A DNA stretch of 64,000 bases, taken from positions 50,204 through 114,203 of the forward strand of contig JAANYP010001201.1 of NCBI GenBank assembly GCA_020465985.1. The letters run 5' to 3'. The DNA comes from Centrapalus pauciflorus. Taxonomy: Eukaryota; Streptophyta; Magnoliopsida; Asterales; Asteraceae. This document shows positions 23,678 through 35,487 of the stretch, piece after piece. The notes beneath the pieces are model-generated. The model saw nothing but the letters and a program-made list of their open reading frames with translations. It was not told the origin of the DNA and did not search any database. Position 1 is the first letter of the stretch, and every line of letters begins with the position of its first letter. A program made the translations under genes and the position numbers.

Positions 23678-23689
23678 TGGTATCAGAGC
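23678..23689 (+). promoter_or_regulatory. Primer binding site of Gypsy F1
   Basis: TGGTATCAGAGC follows the LTR end after five bases. It is the initiator Met-tRNA type, as in the other elements here. Confidence 0.88.
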
Positions 23690-23893
23690 AGTAGTTTGAG
23701 ATTCAAGTGTCCGTGAGGTCTTGGTCTCAAACATTAAGTGATGATATGTAGTGGTTGTAAGTAATGATCTGAACTAAGATAAGTTACGATCTAGTAATCA
23801 TAGGACATTTGACTATCATAAGGGACAATTGGGTGGTGTCTTTAACTTAATGACATGTCACTAAACAATTTATATGTTTTATAATTTCAGAAT

Positions 23894-24873
23894 ATGTCTG
23901 GAGGAGGAATGACACCCGAAGAAATAAGGAAAATGATGCTAGCCTTGGTGGCTGAGAAAAATCGGATGATTCAAGATCAGTTTCGGGCTCGAGATGAGGC
24001 CGAAGCTAAGCGAAGAGAAGATAAGAGGAAAAATAAGGAAAAAGAGGGAAACAATGACGAACAAGATGACAACACTGGGTCATCTAACAAGCCCAGAGGT
24101 TGTCGGTTGAAGGACATTAAAGGAAATGGGGCAGTCGAGTTTAATGGACTGGGTGATGCTGTTGCCGCACTGGAATGGATAACAGCCACAGAAAGGACTT
24201 TCCGAATCAGCGATTGTGCTGAGAAGGACATCGTCCGGTTCGCTACTGCAATGTTCACCAAAGATGCAGTTATGTGGGGGAATTCCATGGTTAACGCCTT
24301 AACCTTGGAGAAAGTCTCTTTGATGACATGGGCTGAGTTCACTAAAGTCTTTACTCAGCAATATTGCCTGGATGATGAACGCCGAAGACTGGAAGCGAAG
24401 TTTATGACGTTGATTCAGGGGACTAAGTCTGTTTCCCAGTATGCAGTAGAGTTCACGAGGCAAAGTTTGTTTGCGCCTCATCAGGTCGATACTAAAGAAA
24501 GAAAAGTGACCAGTGTTGAGGCTGGTCTTGATCTGGAAATCCGAAGGGTGATGAGCAACGTACGCTACCCCACATTTGCTAGTCTGCTGGAAGCCGCCAG
24601 AAATGTGGAACAGATTCTGAGTATGTCTGGGTATGTAATGGGGTCTGCTGCTCCTTCAGCTAACCCAACTCAACCTTCACCACCAAAACGTCAACGCGAA
24701 GGAGGATACTCTGGTTCTTCACGATCATCGTAATATTCACTGCAACAATCTTACCGTCGACAGTCTGGTTCTTTTGGTCGTGCTCGTGCGTACTCCATCA
24801 ACACCGAGCCGCAGTACTGTAATAAATGTCATCTAGAACACTTTGGCAAGTGTACAAATGGGCGTGCATGTTC
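23894..24873 (+). pseudogene. gag: Gypsy gag of F1, stop codon and 3' deletion
   Basis: It starts MSGGGMTPEEIRKMM. A charged stretch rich in Arg, Lys and Glu is followed by the gag core (VEFNGLGDAVAALEWI ... WAEFTKVFTQQYC ... RRLEAKFMTL), the retrotransposon gag domain of Ty3/Gypsy. TAA at 24731-24733 replaces the CAA found in copies F2 and E. After the first cysteines of the zinc-knuckle region ([12 protein letters not shown]) the sequence jumps at about 24872 straight into reverse transcriptase, deleting the knuckles, protease and most of RT. The join shares short homology (GCATGTT / ACATGTT). Confidence 0.88.
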
Positions 24874-27044
24874 TTGGACATGTTATTTCGGGAGCTGGGA
24901 TTTCAGTTGATCCAGCTAAAGTTGAAGCCATAAGAAATTGGGAGCCGCCTCGTTCAGCTACAGAAGTTAGAAGTTTTCTTGGGTTAGCGGGCTACTATAG
25001 GAGGTTTATAATGGACTTCTCGAAGATTGCAGTTCCTTTGACTGCATTAACGAAAAAGAATGTGTCGTTTGTTTGGGGAACTGTGCAGCAAGAGGCTTTT
25101 GAAATTTTGAAGAAGACACTAAGTGAAGCACCAATACTTGCACTACCAGAGGGCAATGAAGATTTTGTGGTATACATGGATGCTTCGAGGTTGGGATTGG
25201 GCGCTGTACTGATGCAGCGTGGAAAAGTAATTGCTTATGCCTCTAGACAGCTTAAGCAGCACGAAAAGGATTATTCAACTCATGATCTTGAGTTGACAGT
25301 TGTCACTTTTGCATTGAAATTGTGGAGGCATTATCTGTATGGAACTAAGTGTCAGTTATACACAGACCATAAGAGCTTAAAGTACATCTTTAGTCAGAAA
25401 GAGCTTAACATGAGACAGCGTAGGTCGATGGAACTTATAAAGGATTATGACTGTGAGATCCTTTACCATCCTGGTAAGGCTAATGTAGTACCCGATGCTT
25501 TAAGTCGTAAAGCATATTCTAAGGACTGCTGCTATGTGATGACTTCCACGATGTTAACCTCCACTATTATTGATGATGTTAAAGCCGCTCAAGAGGAAGC
25601 CTTGAAAGAAGAAAATGTTGGTGCTGAGGATATAAGGGTACAAATTAAGAATATGGAAACAAGTGAATCTGTGTTGAAAGGAATTTATGGGAGAATTTGG
25701 GTGCCAAAGTTTGGTGGTATGAGAAAGGTAATTATCAAAGAAGCACATCAATCCAAGTTTTCTGTACATCCCGGGAGCACAAAGATGTACAACGAACTGA
25801 AAGCAGACTTTTGGTGGCCGGGACTGAAGAAAGATATTGGTTAGTATGTGGAGAGATGCAGGACTTGTCGGTTAGTGAAAGCCGAACACCAGCAACCCTA
25901 CGGCAGTCTGCAACCACTTCCCATTCCAGAATAGAAGTGGGAACACATAACAATGGAGTTTGTCACAAAGTTGCCGAAGACTAGGCGTCAACACGATGCG
26001 ATATGGGTAATAGTTGTTAGATTGACCAAGTCGGCGCATTTCATTCCAATAAGAGAGAGTTATTCCTTGGAAAAGTTGGCACAGATTTATATGGACGAGA
26101 TTGTTTCTAGACACGGAGTACCGAAGTCCATCGTATCGGATCGGGATAGCTGATTTACTTCAAATTTTTGGTCGACATTACAAGAAGAGTTGGGAAAGAG
26201 GATTGCTATGAGCACGGCTTATCGTCCGCAAACTGATGGTCAGAGTGAACGGACCATCCTTACCTTAGAAGATATGATGAGATCATGTGTATTGGATCTC
26301 GGTGGCAATTGGGACGACCATTTTCCATTGATTGAGTTTTCGTATAATAACAGTTATCACGCAACGATAAAGAAGGCGTCGTTTGAGGCTTTGTATGGGA
26401 GAAGGTGTAGGACTCCTACGTGTTGCAGAGAAACTGGAAAAACGCCGATTGCTGGGTCGGCAATGTTACAGGAAACAAATGAGAAGATACAGTTGGTGTG
26501 ACAGAATGTGAAAGCGGCCCAGGATCATCAGAAAAGTTATCATGATAGAAGGCACAAACCAATCAACTTTGAAGTGAATGATTGGGTTTATTTGAAAGTA
26601 TCACCTATGAGAGGTGTTACACGTTTTGTAAAGAGAGGCAAGTTGGCTCCGAGATTTGTTGGGTCGTTCAAGATTTTCGAGAAAGTGGGTAATTAGTCGT
26701 ACCGTTTGGAGTTGCCTGAAGAGATGTCGGGCATACACCCGGTGTTCCATGTGGGAAATCTCAGAAAATCACTCACTACTGGAAACGAGGATTGGGCTGA
26801 TCACGCTGAGCTACAAATCGACGAAAGGCTTCGATACGTGGAGGAGCCAGAATGTGTTCTGGATACCAAAGTGAAGAAGCTAAGGAGTAAAGAGATAGAG
26901 ATGGTGCTTGTACGCTGGAAGCATCATAAGGGAGCAAATCATACGTGGGACACTAAGTCTGAGATGATGAAGAAATATCCACAACTGTTTGGATCCAAGA
27001 AACTTCGAGGACGAAGTTTGAGCGTGGTGGAGCTCATGCTGTAA
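24874..27044 (+). pseudogene. pol: Gypsy pol remnant of F1: RT end, RNase H, integrase, chromodomain
   Basis: Order: end of RT ([31 protein letters not shown]), RNase H ([40 protein letters not shown]), integrase zinc region and core ([35 protein letters not shown]), and a C-terminal chromodomain-like end (VLVRWKHHKGANHTW). RT and RNase H before integrase defines Ty3/Gypsy, and the chromodomain suggests a Tekay-like chromovirus. Stops lie at 25842-25844, near 25931, at 26151-26153, 26499-26501 and 26694-26696. Most fit single C-to-T or G-to-A changes from Gln, Trp or Arg codons. The last frame reaches the LTR start. Confidence 0.9.
27021..27039 (+). promoter_or_regulatory. Purine-rich tract before the F LTR
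   Basis: AGCGTGGTGGAGCTCATGC directly precedes TGTAACATCC. Element E has the same tract (GTGGTGGAGCCCATGC, minus strand, about 55863-55880), so this is the conserved end of the internal region. Confidence 0.65.
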
Positions 27045-29040
27045 CATCCTTAGATCTAAATTATTGTAATTTAGATTAATTAATTGGGATAATTAGATGA
27101 ATTTTGTATAATTAAGTTGGATTATGAAAGATGATTATATATCCGAATGTTTAAAAGTTAGATGCTACTTTAAAGAAATTGGTGAATTTCAATATTTTAT
27201 TAAAGTATGATGATTATTAAATGTTAGTGATGATAAAATTAAGACAAAATCAATATTTAGTGAAATCAGATAGGTTGAGGGGCTAAATGTGTAATTAGCC
27301 AAAACTTGGGAAATAAAAGACATAGAGTCTTTCATTTCATCACTTTAACTCTTCATCTTCAAAACTGTCTCAATCATCTCTTTAAGATTACTGAAGCATT
27401 AGAAGCAAGAATCGTCACTAAATTCGTCCAAAAAGGTTAGAAATCTGAATTTTTATGAAGTTTTGTGTTCTTGAGGTTTTTCCTCATATTTGGTCCAATC
27501 TGGACGAATTTGAGTGTTAATGTTATGGAAAATGATGTAGAAACAATCGATATATGATAATATAACATTACCACGGATTGCATGTTGTTAGATTTGAGTT
27601 TTGGAAATTTTTAGTTAAAACCCGTAGCTGCGACCTGAGATTCTGATGGTCGACTCGGCGAGTCGGTGGGTCGACTCGGCGAGTCACCAAGAACATTCGA
27701 ATAAATCTTTAAAAAAATTCATAAGTGTTGGATTCGAATTCGGTTGGGACCCGAATTCGGATGAGACCCGAAATTAGATTGGACCGAAATCAAATAAGAA
27801 CCGAACTCGGATGGACTCGAATTCGGATGGGTCAACGTAAGTCGGATGGATCCGAAATCCGGCCGAGGATCCGTAATTCGGACCTCGACTCGGCGAGTCT
27901 CATGGACCGACTCGGCGAGTCGCTTACAGTTTAGGTGTAATTTGGATGGTTAAGTAAACACACTTTTGAGATACCTTTTGTAACATATTAAGGTAAATAA
28001 AGGAGGGTTAATTGGGAATAATAACACCTCAAATGATGATATTTAAACGTGAGTTTCGGATGTCGGTTCCAAATGTTGTAACACTTATACTTGTATAAAT
28101 TGATACTCGAACTCGTATGTGATATGTTTTCTTTATGGAAATGTAACAGGTCCCTTGTGGTGTTCTTTAACCCACAGTGGGGTACTTTGTGAGTCCGGTT
28201 GAAATACCGAAGAGAAATAAGATAATCTGAAATTAACTAACGCACCCACTGTGAGTACCTTAGATTTTAACATGTCTACGTCTGCTTTATGTTTGCTTTG
28301 CCTGCTGAGGCATGTTGTTTCACTTTCGTTTGGCACTCTACTAATTAGCGTTTATGTTGATGCACAATCATACTTGTTGCATGTCCGTTCATTTGTTGTG
28401 CATCCTATCGATGGACCTGCGGGTCGCATCTGTACTCTGATGTTACTGTGCTATATGACCAAGAGTTTGACACCTCTATGGTCAGGATAGACAGTAGGTC
28501 ATCCCCGATGTTATGTCTGCCTCGGATGGTTGGTTTTTCTTATGCCGAGTGTCATCTCGAAGGAGCTGCGGCTCGGGTTTGCGTACTTTGGGTACGTGTG
28601 GAGTATACGGTATGTGTTACCAGTGTTACTCTTGGGGGCATCATAAGGATTTGTGGAATGTGTAAAATCATTTGGTATACACTAAGCATTCGCTTACCCC
28701 TTAGTTGTTGAATTTTTACAGGAAAATGGAAATCTGCTGCGGGACCATCTAGCTAGGTCGTCTGTTGAAGTGATTGAAGATATCTACTATTTATCTTGGT
28801 AACAGATTTACGGAATGTTGTTGTAATAAATTTAGAGTGATGTTATGTTATTGAGTATGTAGACGTAGTATTGGAACCTTTGTAGCACCGTAGGGTGTTG
28901 GACAAATTTGAATTATTTTATTTTGTACTTTTATGCTTCCGCACTTTAAATAAAGTATTCAGATCATTATGTAATAATTTATGTTTGGTGAATAATCCTG
29001 GTTGTCTTGTAATGGTGGTTATTGTGGCAAGGGTGTCACA
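27040..29040 (+). repeat. Complete LTR shared by F1 and F2
   Basis: 2001 bp from TGTAACATCC to GGGTGTCACA. It serves as the 3' LTR of F1 and, because a primer binding site and gag follow at once, as the 5' LTR of F2. ACTCGGCGAGT occurs at 27653-27663, 27674-27684, 27888-27898 and 27909-27919. Its first 260 bp and its last 1 kb match the E LTR, but the middle does not. Confidence 0.92.
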
Positions 29041-29045
29041 GGATA

Positions 29046-29057
29046 TGGTATCAGAGC
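29046..29057 (+). promoter_or_regulatory. Primer binding site of Gypsy F2
   Basis: TGGTATCAGAGC five bases after the LTR end, identical in context to the F1 site. Confidence 0.88.
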
Positions 29058-29261
29058 AGTAGTTTGAGATTCAAGTGTCCGTGAGGTCTTGGTCTCAAAC
29101 ATTAAGTGATGATATCTAGTGGTTGTAAGTAATGATCTGAACTAAGATAAGTTACGATCTAGTAATCATAGGACATTTGACTATCATAAGGGACAATTGG
29201 GTGGTGTCTTTAACTTAATGACAAGTCACTAAACAAGTTATATGTTTTATAATTTCAGAAT

Positions 29262-30352
29262 ATGTCTGGAGGAGGAATGACACCCGAAGAAATAAGGGAA
29301 ATGATGCTAGCCTTGATGGCTGAGCAAAATCGGATGATTCAAGATCAGTTTCGGGCTCGAGATGAGGCCGAAGCTAAGCGAAGAGAAGATAAGAGGAAGA
29401 ATAAGGAAAAAGAGGGAAACAATGACGAACAAGATGACAACACTGGGTCATCTAACAAGCCTAGAGGTTGTCGGTTTAAGGACATTAAAGGAAATGGGGC
29501 AGTCGAGTTTAATGGACTGGGTGATGCTGTTGCTGCACTGGAATGGATAACAGCCACAGAAAGGACTTTCCGAATCAGCGATTGTGCTGAGAAGGACATG
29601 GTCCGGTTCGCTACTGCAATGTTCACCAAAGATGTAGTTATGTGGTGGAATTCCATGGTTAACGCCTTAACCTTGGAGAAAGTCTCTGTGATGACATGGG
29701 CTGAGTTCACTGAAGTCTTTACTCAGCAATATTGCCCGGATGATGAACGTCGAAGACTAGAAGCGAAGTTTATAACGTTGATTCAGGAGACTAAGTCTGT
29801 GTTCCAGTATGCGGTAGAGTTCACGAGGCTAAGTTTGTTTGCGCCTCATCAGGTCGATACGGAAGAAAGAAAAGTGACCGGATTTGAGGCTGGTCTTGAT
29901 TTGGAAATCCGAAGGGTGATGAGCAACATACGCTACCCCACATTTGCTAGTCTGCTGGAAGCCGCCAAAAATGTGGAATAGATTCTGAGTATGTTTGGGT
30001 ATGTAATGGGGTCTGTTGCTGCTTCAGCTAACCTAACTCAACCTTCACCACCAAAACGTCAATGCGAAGGAGGATACTTTGGTTCTTCACGATCATCGCA
30101 ATATTCACCGCAACAATCTTACCATCGACAGTCTGGTTCTTTTGGTCGTGCTCGTGATTACTCCATCAACACCGAGCCGCACTACTGTAATAAATGTCAT
30201 CTGGAACACTTTGGCAAGTGTACAAATGCGCGTGCATGTTTTTGCTGTGGAGAATTGGGCCACTACCAGAATGAATGCCCATGGAAATCGGATGCCTGCC
30301 ATAAATGTGGTGTATGGGGGCACTATAGTAGGAATTTTCGAAAGAATGCTCC
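29262..30352 (+). pseudogene. gag: Gypsy gag of F2, one stop, truncated after zinc knuckles
   Basis: Nearly the same protein as F1 and E gag: MSGGGMTPEEIREMM, core domain, then TAG at 29979-29981 where E has CAG (NVEQIL). Past the stop the frame continues through a Ser/Gln/Arg-rich linker and two zinc knuckles (CFCCGELGHYQNEC and CHKCGVWGHYSRNF). The last Cys of the second knuckle is changed to Phe. Similarity to E ends at NAP, about 30352, where unrelated sequence starts. No protease or pol follows. Confidence 0.88.
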
Positions 30353-30808
30353 AGGCAGTTGAGGCCGGCCGCATGTTGATTATTAGTCGTTATATTCTGC
30401 TACCTATTGTATAAACTGTTTTAAAGTTGTTTATAGTAACTCAACAGCTTTCCGCTGACTGTTGTTTTAACTGTGGATCTCAGGTACGATGACTGAGGCT
30501 AGGGATACAGCGGGCAGTAGTCGAGACCCGCCACGTGGACCGTAGTTAGTGACTACTTTCGTAAGTTGTCTCGATGTTTTGTGGTTTGGCTTATCAGCCA
30601 GTGACATGTTGGATGATTGTAACCTATACTCATGTTGTCGTTGACTGACGTTATCGACGGGGGTTGGTTCCCGTCTCGTTGCTACTTTATGCCTGATAAT
30701 GATGCTTAGTAGTTAATTAGTTGTTTACCCCTTGATGATGTCGTTTATAATTGGATGACGTGGACGATAAGTCCTATGTGGCATTAGTTGTAAAAGTAGG
30801 GTGTTACA
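30353..30808 (+). repeat. LTR (3' part or short LTR) of Gypsy G
   Basis: The end is set by GGGTGTTACA at 30799-30808, followed by a primer site. The left edge is unclear. TGTTGATTAT at 30374 could be a true LTR start (about 435 bp); otherwise the LTR is truncated at the F2 junction. A GC-rich palindrome GGCCGGCC lies at 30363-30370. Confidence 0.6.
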
Positions 30809-30810
30809 GC

Positions 30811-30823
30811 TTGGTATCAAAGC
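30811..30823 (+). promoter_or_regulatory. Primer binding site of Gypsy G
   Basis: TTGGTATCAAAGC, one base different from the usual TGGTATCAGAGC, two bases after the LTR end. Confidence 0.75.
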
Positions 30824-30973
30824 ATTAGTTTAATATTTAAGTATCATTAGTGATGCTTAGGCTTAAACCAGTGTCTAGATCCTTTGGCTTGATCTTTGAT
30901 GATTAGGTTTAAGAAATTGTAGACTTATGCTATTGTCGTTATAGTGATGTTGTTTATACTATGCAGAGACTTT

Positions 30974-32852
30974 ATGGCAGATGAGCACAGACCCGAGGGT
31001 TCCACCAGGGGACGAGTATCTGATGAGGAGTTCGCCCGGCGACTACAGGAGGCCTACGAGAAGGGCCATACTGAGAGTATGCAGTTCCAGACCCAGAGTT
31101 CAGGCGGGGGCAGAGATTTTAGGATCCAGATCCTTACGAGGGGGAGGCAAGGGATGTAAGTATAAGGAATTCCTTGCTGCACACCCGCCAGAGTATCACG
31201 GCGGGCCCGGGGCCGTTAAGGCCATGTATTGGTTGCAGGACATGGAGATGGCGTTTCGCATCACAGGATGCCTCCCTAATTAGATGACGACATTCGCTAG
31301 TGCTCAGTTACGGACTAGTGCGCAGCAGTGGTGGCGTACTGTCAGAGACATGATGGGAGATGGACCAGCATATGAGATGACATGGAGTCAGTTTAGAGCT
31401 CGTTTTGAAGAGCAGTACTGTCCCGAGGACCGCAAGGCTCAGCTGGAGATTGATTTTCAGACTTTATTTCAGGGACAGCGATTCGTTGACGAGTACGAGA
31501 AGATTTTCATTGATCTGAGTTTGTTTGCGCCATTTCAGATAAGCATAGAGTCGCGGAAGATTAACAGGTTCCTGATGGGTTTGCGTAAGGAGATTCGAGG
31601 GTTCATTGACACTAGTTATATCCTGACCTATGCCAGAGCAGTTGAGTTAGCCCGTAGACGAGAGAGCGAGTTATCTCGTAGAGATCCAGTAGTGAAGCAG
31701 CCACGATTGGTTCAGTCAGCCGGACATGGTGGTTCTGATAGGGGTAGAGATTGAGATCGGGACAGAGATAGTCGTTCTAGCTAGTTCCAGCCTAGAGGTG
31801 ACGACCGCAGGCGCACAGAGTCCAAGGGAGGAGATAGACAGAGAGATAGGTCTTCTCAGAGGTCCGATCGCAGGCCCGATGATAGGGGCAGTTGTTTTGG
31901 TGGGTCAGAGCAGAGGGGAGGAGCGTCAAGTTTAGGGTCTATTAGTAGAGAGCGGTTTTGTAAGAGGTGTCGTAAGGGGCACACCGGGGAGTGTGATCCC
32001 CGCCATGTGCGTTGCTTCCGTTGGGGCCAGCCTGGCCACACCCAGTCAGGATGTACTTCGAGAGGCCCACTATGCTTTAATTGCGGGCGACCTGGGCACC
32101 AGTCGAGATATTGTACGGTTCCGCGGCAGGGAGATTCGAGACCACTGGCTCAGGGTCAGAGTTCTGCTGGTTCTTCGGCACGTAGAGATACCGTTCCGCC
32201 AGCTAGAGGCCGAGTGTTTCAGTTGACAGTAGAGGAGGCCCGAGATACCGCCGATGTAGTTTCTGGTACGTTTGTTCTGAACGGCCATAGTGCCTGAGTT
32301 TTGTTTGATTCCGGGACAAACCGTTCTTTTGTTTCATTTGCCTTTACTGCATATTTTACTGCTTCGCCTGTTGAGTTGTCAGAGCCATTAGTCGTAGAGC
32401 TTGCTGATGGCAGTGCTTCTGTAGTTAGGCATGTTTGTGCCCAGTGTATATTAGAGATAGACGGCTATCCGTTTAGGATCGATTTGTTGCCTATATGGAT
32501 CAGTAGTTTTGATGTTATAGTGGGTATGGATTTGTTAGCTTCTCAGCGTGCTGACATTACTTGTTCTAAGAAGATCATTCGGCTACCGGTTTCTGATAAT
32601 CGTGTTATCACTGTGTGCGGATAGTGCAGTAGAGGTAGTGTTGGCCTCATTCCTGCGATTCGGGCTATTCGTTGTTTAGCCAAGGGGTTGTTCCTCCTTC
32701 CTAGCATATGTAGTTGATGCGAAGAAGTAGAAGCAGAGCATAGAGGCCGTCGATATCATTTCTGAGTTTCCGGACGTGTTCCCCGAGGAGTTGCTGGTTT
32801 GCCACCGGACAGACAGGTAGAGTTTCGTATAGAGCTGGTGTCAGGTGAAACT
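30974..32852 (+). pseudogene. gag-pro: Gypsy G gag-protease fragment, several stops, cut by element C
   Basis: It starts MADEHRPEGSTRGRVSDEEF (ATG 30974). The gag core follows at 31170-31700 (WRTVRDMMGDG, FRARFEEQYCPEDRK, EYEKIFIDLSLFAP). A zinc-finger region follows at about 31960-32120, where the first knuckle has CFRWGQPGH (second Cys changed to Trp) and the second is intact (CFNCGRPGHQSRYC). The aspartic protease at 32300-32600 has FDSGTNRSF and IVGMDLLA. Breaks: a frameshift near 31145, then TAG 31281-31283, TGA 31752-31754, TAG 31782-31784 and TGA 32295-32297. The start of RT (FPEEL at about 32780) is visible before the LTR of C begins at 32853. It is a different Gypsy family from E and F. 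Confidence 0.85.
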
Positions 32853-35471
32853 TGTGACATTCTCAAATTTATTATAATAATTAAACTACTAATTATATAC
32901 TCCACCGATAATTTGGTGAATTAAGTATGCTAATCCATACGCAAAAATGGATTTTTTTTATAAAATCATGCAAGAGAATATATAAATACATTTAATAGCG
33001 TTACTCTACAAAACTTAAGTTCATAAGAAATAAAAATGAAAAGGAAAAGAAAGATTGGTAGTCAATATTAGAAAAGGGAATGTAGAGAGGTGTGTTGTGA
33101 AATTAGTTAACCAATTGAGGGTCATATGATACCCCCAATCGACTACCTTCTTCTCAGTATTTCTTTGAAAAGTTCCTGCACCCACATAAACACACACACA
33201 TATGAGATTTAGCGATGGAGGATTCTGCTTGGTGGTTAAGGAAATTGAAGCCACTAAACTCTTACAATCATCAAGGTAACCTCAATTGTATGTATAGATA
33301 TTTATGTATTTTTCCTTGTTCCTTCTTTCAATTAACCACCCCAAAGTAAATGAGTGTTGAAACCAAGTGTGGTGGTTAAAAGTGGGTTAATGATCATTAA
33401 TCAATTGCTAATGTTTCTGAGAATTACAAGTGTGATATATCAAAAGAATTCATAAAAAGCTTGAGTTTGAACTTTGGTGAGACTACCTCAAAGGTGGGTG
33501 ATTGGATTGCTAGGTTTTATGTTATGGCTATTGGAATAAGTTTACTTATGTTTGTACTTATCAAATATAACATAAAAATGGGCCTCCAAGTGATTTTATA
33601 TGTTAAAAAAAGGGTTTATTATGAAAAAACCAACATGTTTTCACGTTTTTTTGCGTTTTCGTCCCTCCATGTTATTTTTTTTCCATAAAAAACCTCAAGT
33701 TATTCTTTTCTTATTGGTTAAGTGAAATTTTGGACATTAGACCCCGATTATAATTTGTGAACCGGGTTTTAAAAACTTGAAAAACCAGGTTCTAATGTCC
33801 AAATTTCACTAAACCAATAAGAAAAGAATAACTTGAGGTTTTTTATGGAAAAAATAACATGGAGGGACGAAAACGCAAAAAACGTGAAAACATGTTGGTT
33901 TATTTCATAATAAACCCTTAAAAAACGAATTTGGAAAAGAGTAGATATGAGCAGGACGTCAAAAAGTGACAAGGGAACTCGCCGAGTTTCCCAACTTACT
34001 TACTCGCCGAGTTCCCCATCAGATGGGCCATTTTCCAAAAGATAAAGATTGTAGCCCTGTGTGTTCTCTTGTCTGGGCTCTTGAATCACCTAAATCCGAG
34101 TTCGTATGAAAAAGTAATGGCCAAAATACGAAACTAGTGTTAGTTGAGCCCCGGTACACCCAAAACACTTACTTTAAGCCCAATAATGATAGTATAACAT
34201 CATGGGATCATCCTATACTTATATAATACTTAAATTCACATTTAACATCGTCCAAAAGTCTATAAAACTCAATAAGAGTCGTATCAGTGTCGATAAATTC
34301 GGAAACTTAAACTGAAAATGTTTAAACACTTCAAATAACTTCCTAACCTTATCATATACTACTATAAGCTAATGAACACCTTGAATATCATTATTTGATA
34401 GGTTTGGAGCTGAAAGGATACCGGCTGTCAGTTCGTGGCGTTAAGTGACTTATTAACCGTTTTGAGCCTTAAAGGCTATTATAGCATACTATGCTGTGAG
34501 TTCTAGTATTGATGTGTGTGTTGCATACAAAATTACATGTTTTTTAATTATGACATTGTGCATATCTACTGAGCATTGTTTTATATGACATACTGCCCTA
34601 GTTGGCAGTTTTTTGATCATGGTTTACAGCCAGCATACCTCAGTTGATACCTTTCATTACTCATATTAATCTTCATGTATGCTTGAAGTTCGTTCATTTC
34701 ATGCTTCATATGATTACACTTGATTACACCATTGTGAGCTATGCTCATTTATCATTGTCTTCATTGGATATCCAGGTTATCATTATTATTATTAACGCAT
34801 TACTTTGTGTTTGTGCGTATAAATTCATACACCACATGAGCTCGCAGGTAGCTGTCCGGACATGGAAGCCGGTTGGAGTTGCGCAGCTGGACATGGATTC
34901 ACAGCTGTTGGCAACGGCGGGTCAGCGGGTCACGTACCGCAACCTATGCAAATTAATGGGCTATGCCCACATCATTTTTATTTAAATATATTGCACATGT
35001 CATTTTATAATCATTTTAACATTTATACATGTTGTATGTTTTGCAATCCATATCGATCTAGTAATTCACCAGCAAATAGTATTTGCTCACCCTCACTTTT
35101 GTATACCTCAGGTGGATTAGTAAAGGCAAGGTGATTGTTGGCTCTGGTCCTAGAGTTTAAATGGACCGCAATTGAAGCCTTGACATTCGGTAAAAGTTGA
35201 CTTAATATTGTGATACTTTTGGGTAGTCTATCTACCAACACACTTAGATGTGTACATATAGACACTTAATGTATTTGATGGATGATAGTGGTTGTAACTA
35301 TTTAGAATTATCTTGTAAATTTACTTTACATTCCAAATCATGGTTTATAACTAAACAGGGATATTGACCTCATGCGAACGGGTCATGCTTATTTTCTTTA
35401 AAACCCATGTTAATCTGATTAATTTAATATAACTCCATTAATAATTATACTACGTTGAAATAGGTGTTTCA
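32853..35471 (+). repeat. 5' LTR of Gypsy C
   Basis: 2619 bp from TGTGACATTC to AGGTGTTTCA, set by the second copy of its start at 38462 and by the primer site at 35475. It contains two ACTCGCCGAGT motifs (33978-33988 and 34002-34012) and a large foldback (33611-33918). Reading frames inside it are short and look accidental. Confidence 0.85.
33611..33918. mobile_element. Foldback / MITE-like element with arms of about 130 bp
   Basis: 33611-33740 and 33792-33918 are near-perfect reverse complements around a spacer of about 51 bp (AGGGTTTATTATGAAA ... TTTCATAATAAACCCT). The flanks carry a possible 7-8 bp target duplication, TTAAAAAA (33603-33610 and 33918-33925), which is A-rich and so weak. 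No transposase is present. Long arms and a 7-9 bp duplication would suit a Mutator- or hAT-derived MITE; the class is not settled. Confidence 0.75.
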
Positions 35472-35474
35472 ATT

Positions 35475-35487
35475 TGGTATCAGAGCC
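35475..35487 (+). promoter_or_regulatory. Primer binding site of Gypsy C
   Basis: TGGTATCAGAGCC three bases after the LTR end. Confidence 0.85.

Noticed and set aside
23678..23689. TGGTATCAGAGC sites as parts of tRNA genes
   Set aside because: They sit next to LTR ends and no cloverleaf surrounds them; they are primer binding sites.
30363..30370. GGCCGGCC as a cloning-vector trace
   Set aside because: A single eight-base palindrome is not enough and no vector sequence adjoins it; it may simply be part of the F2/G junction.
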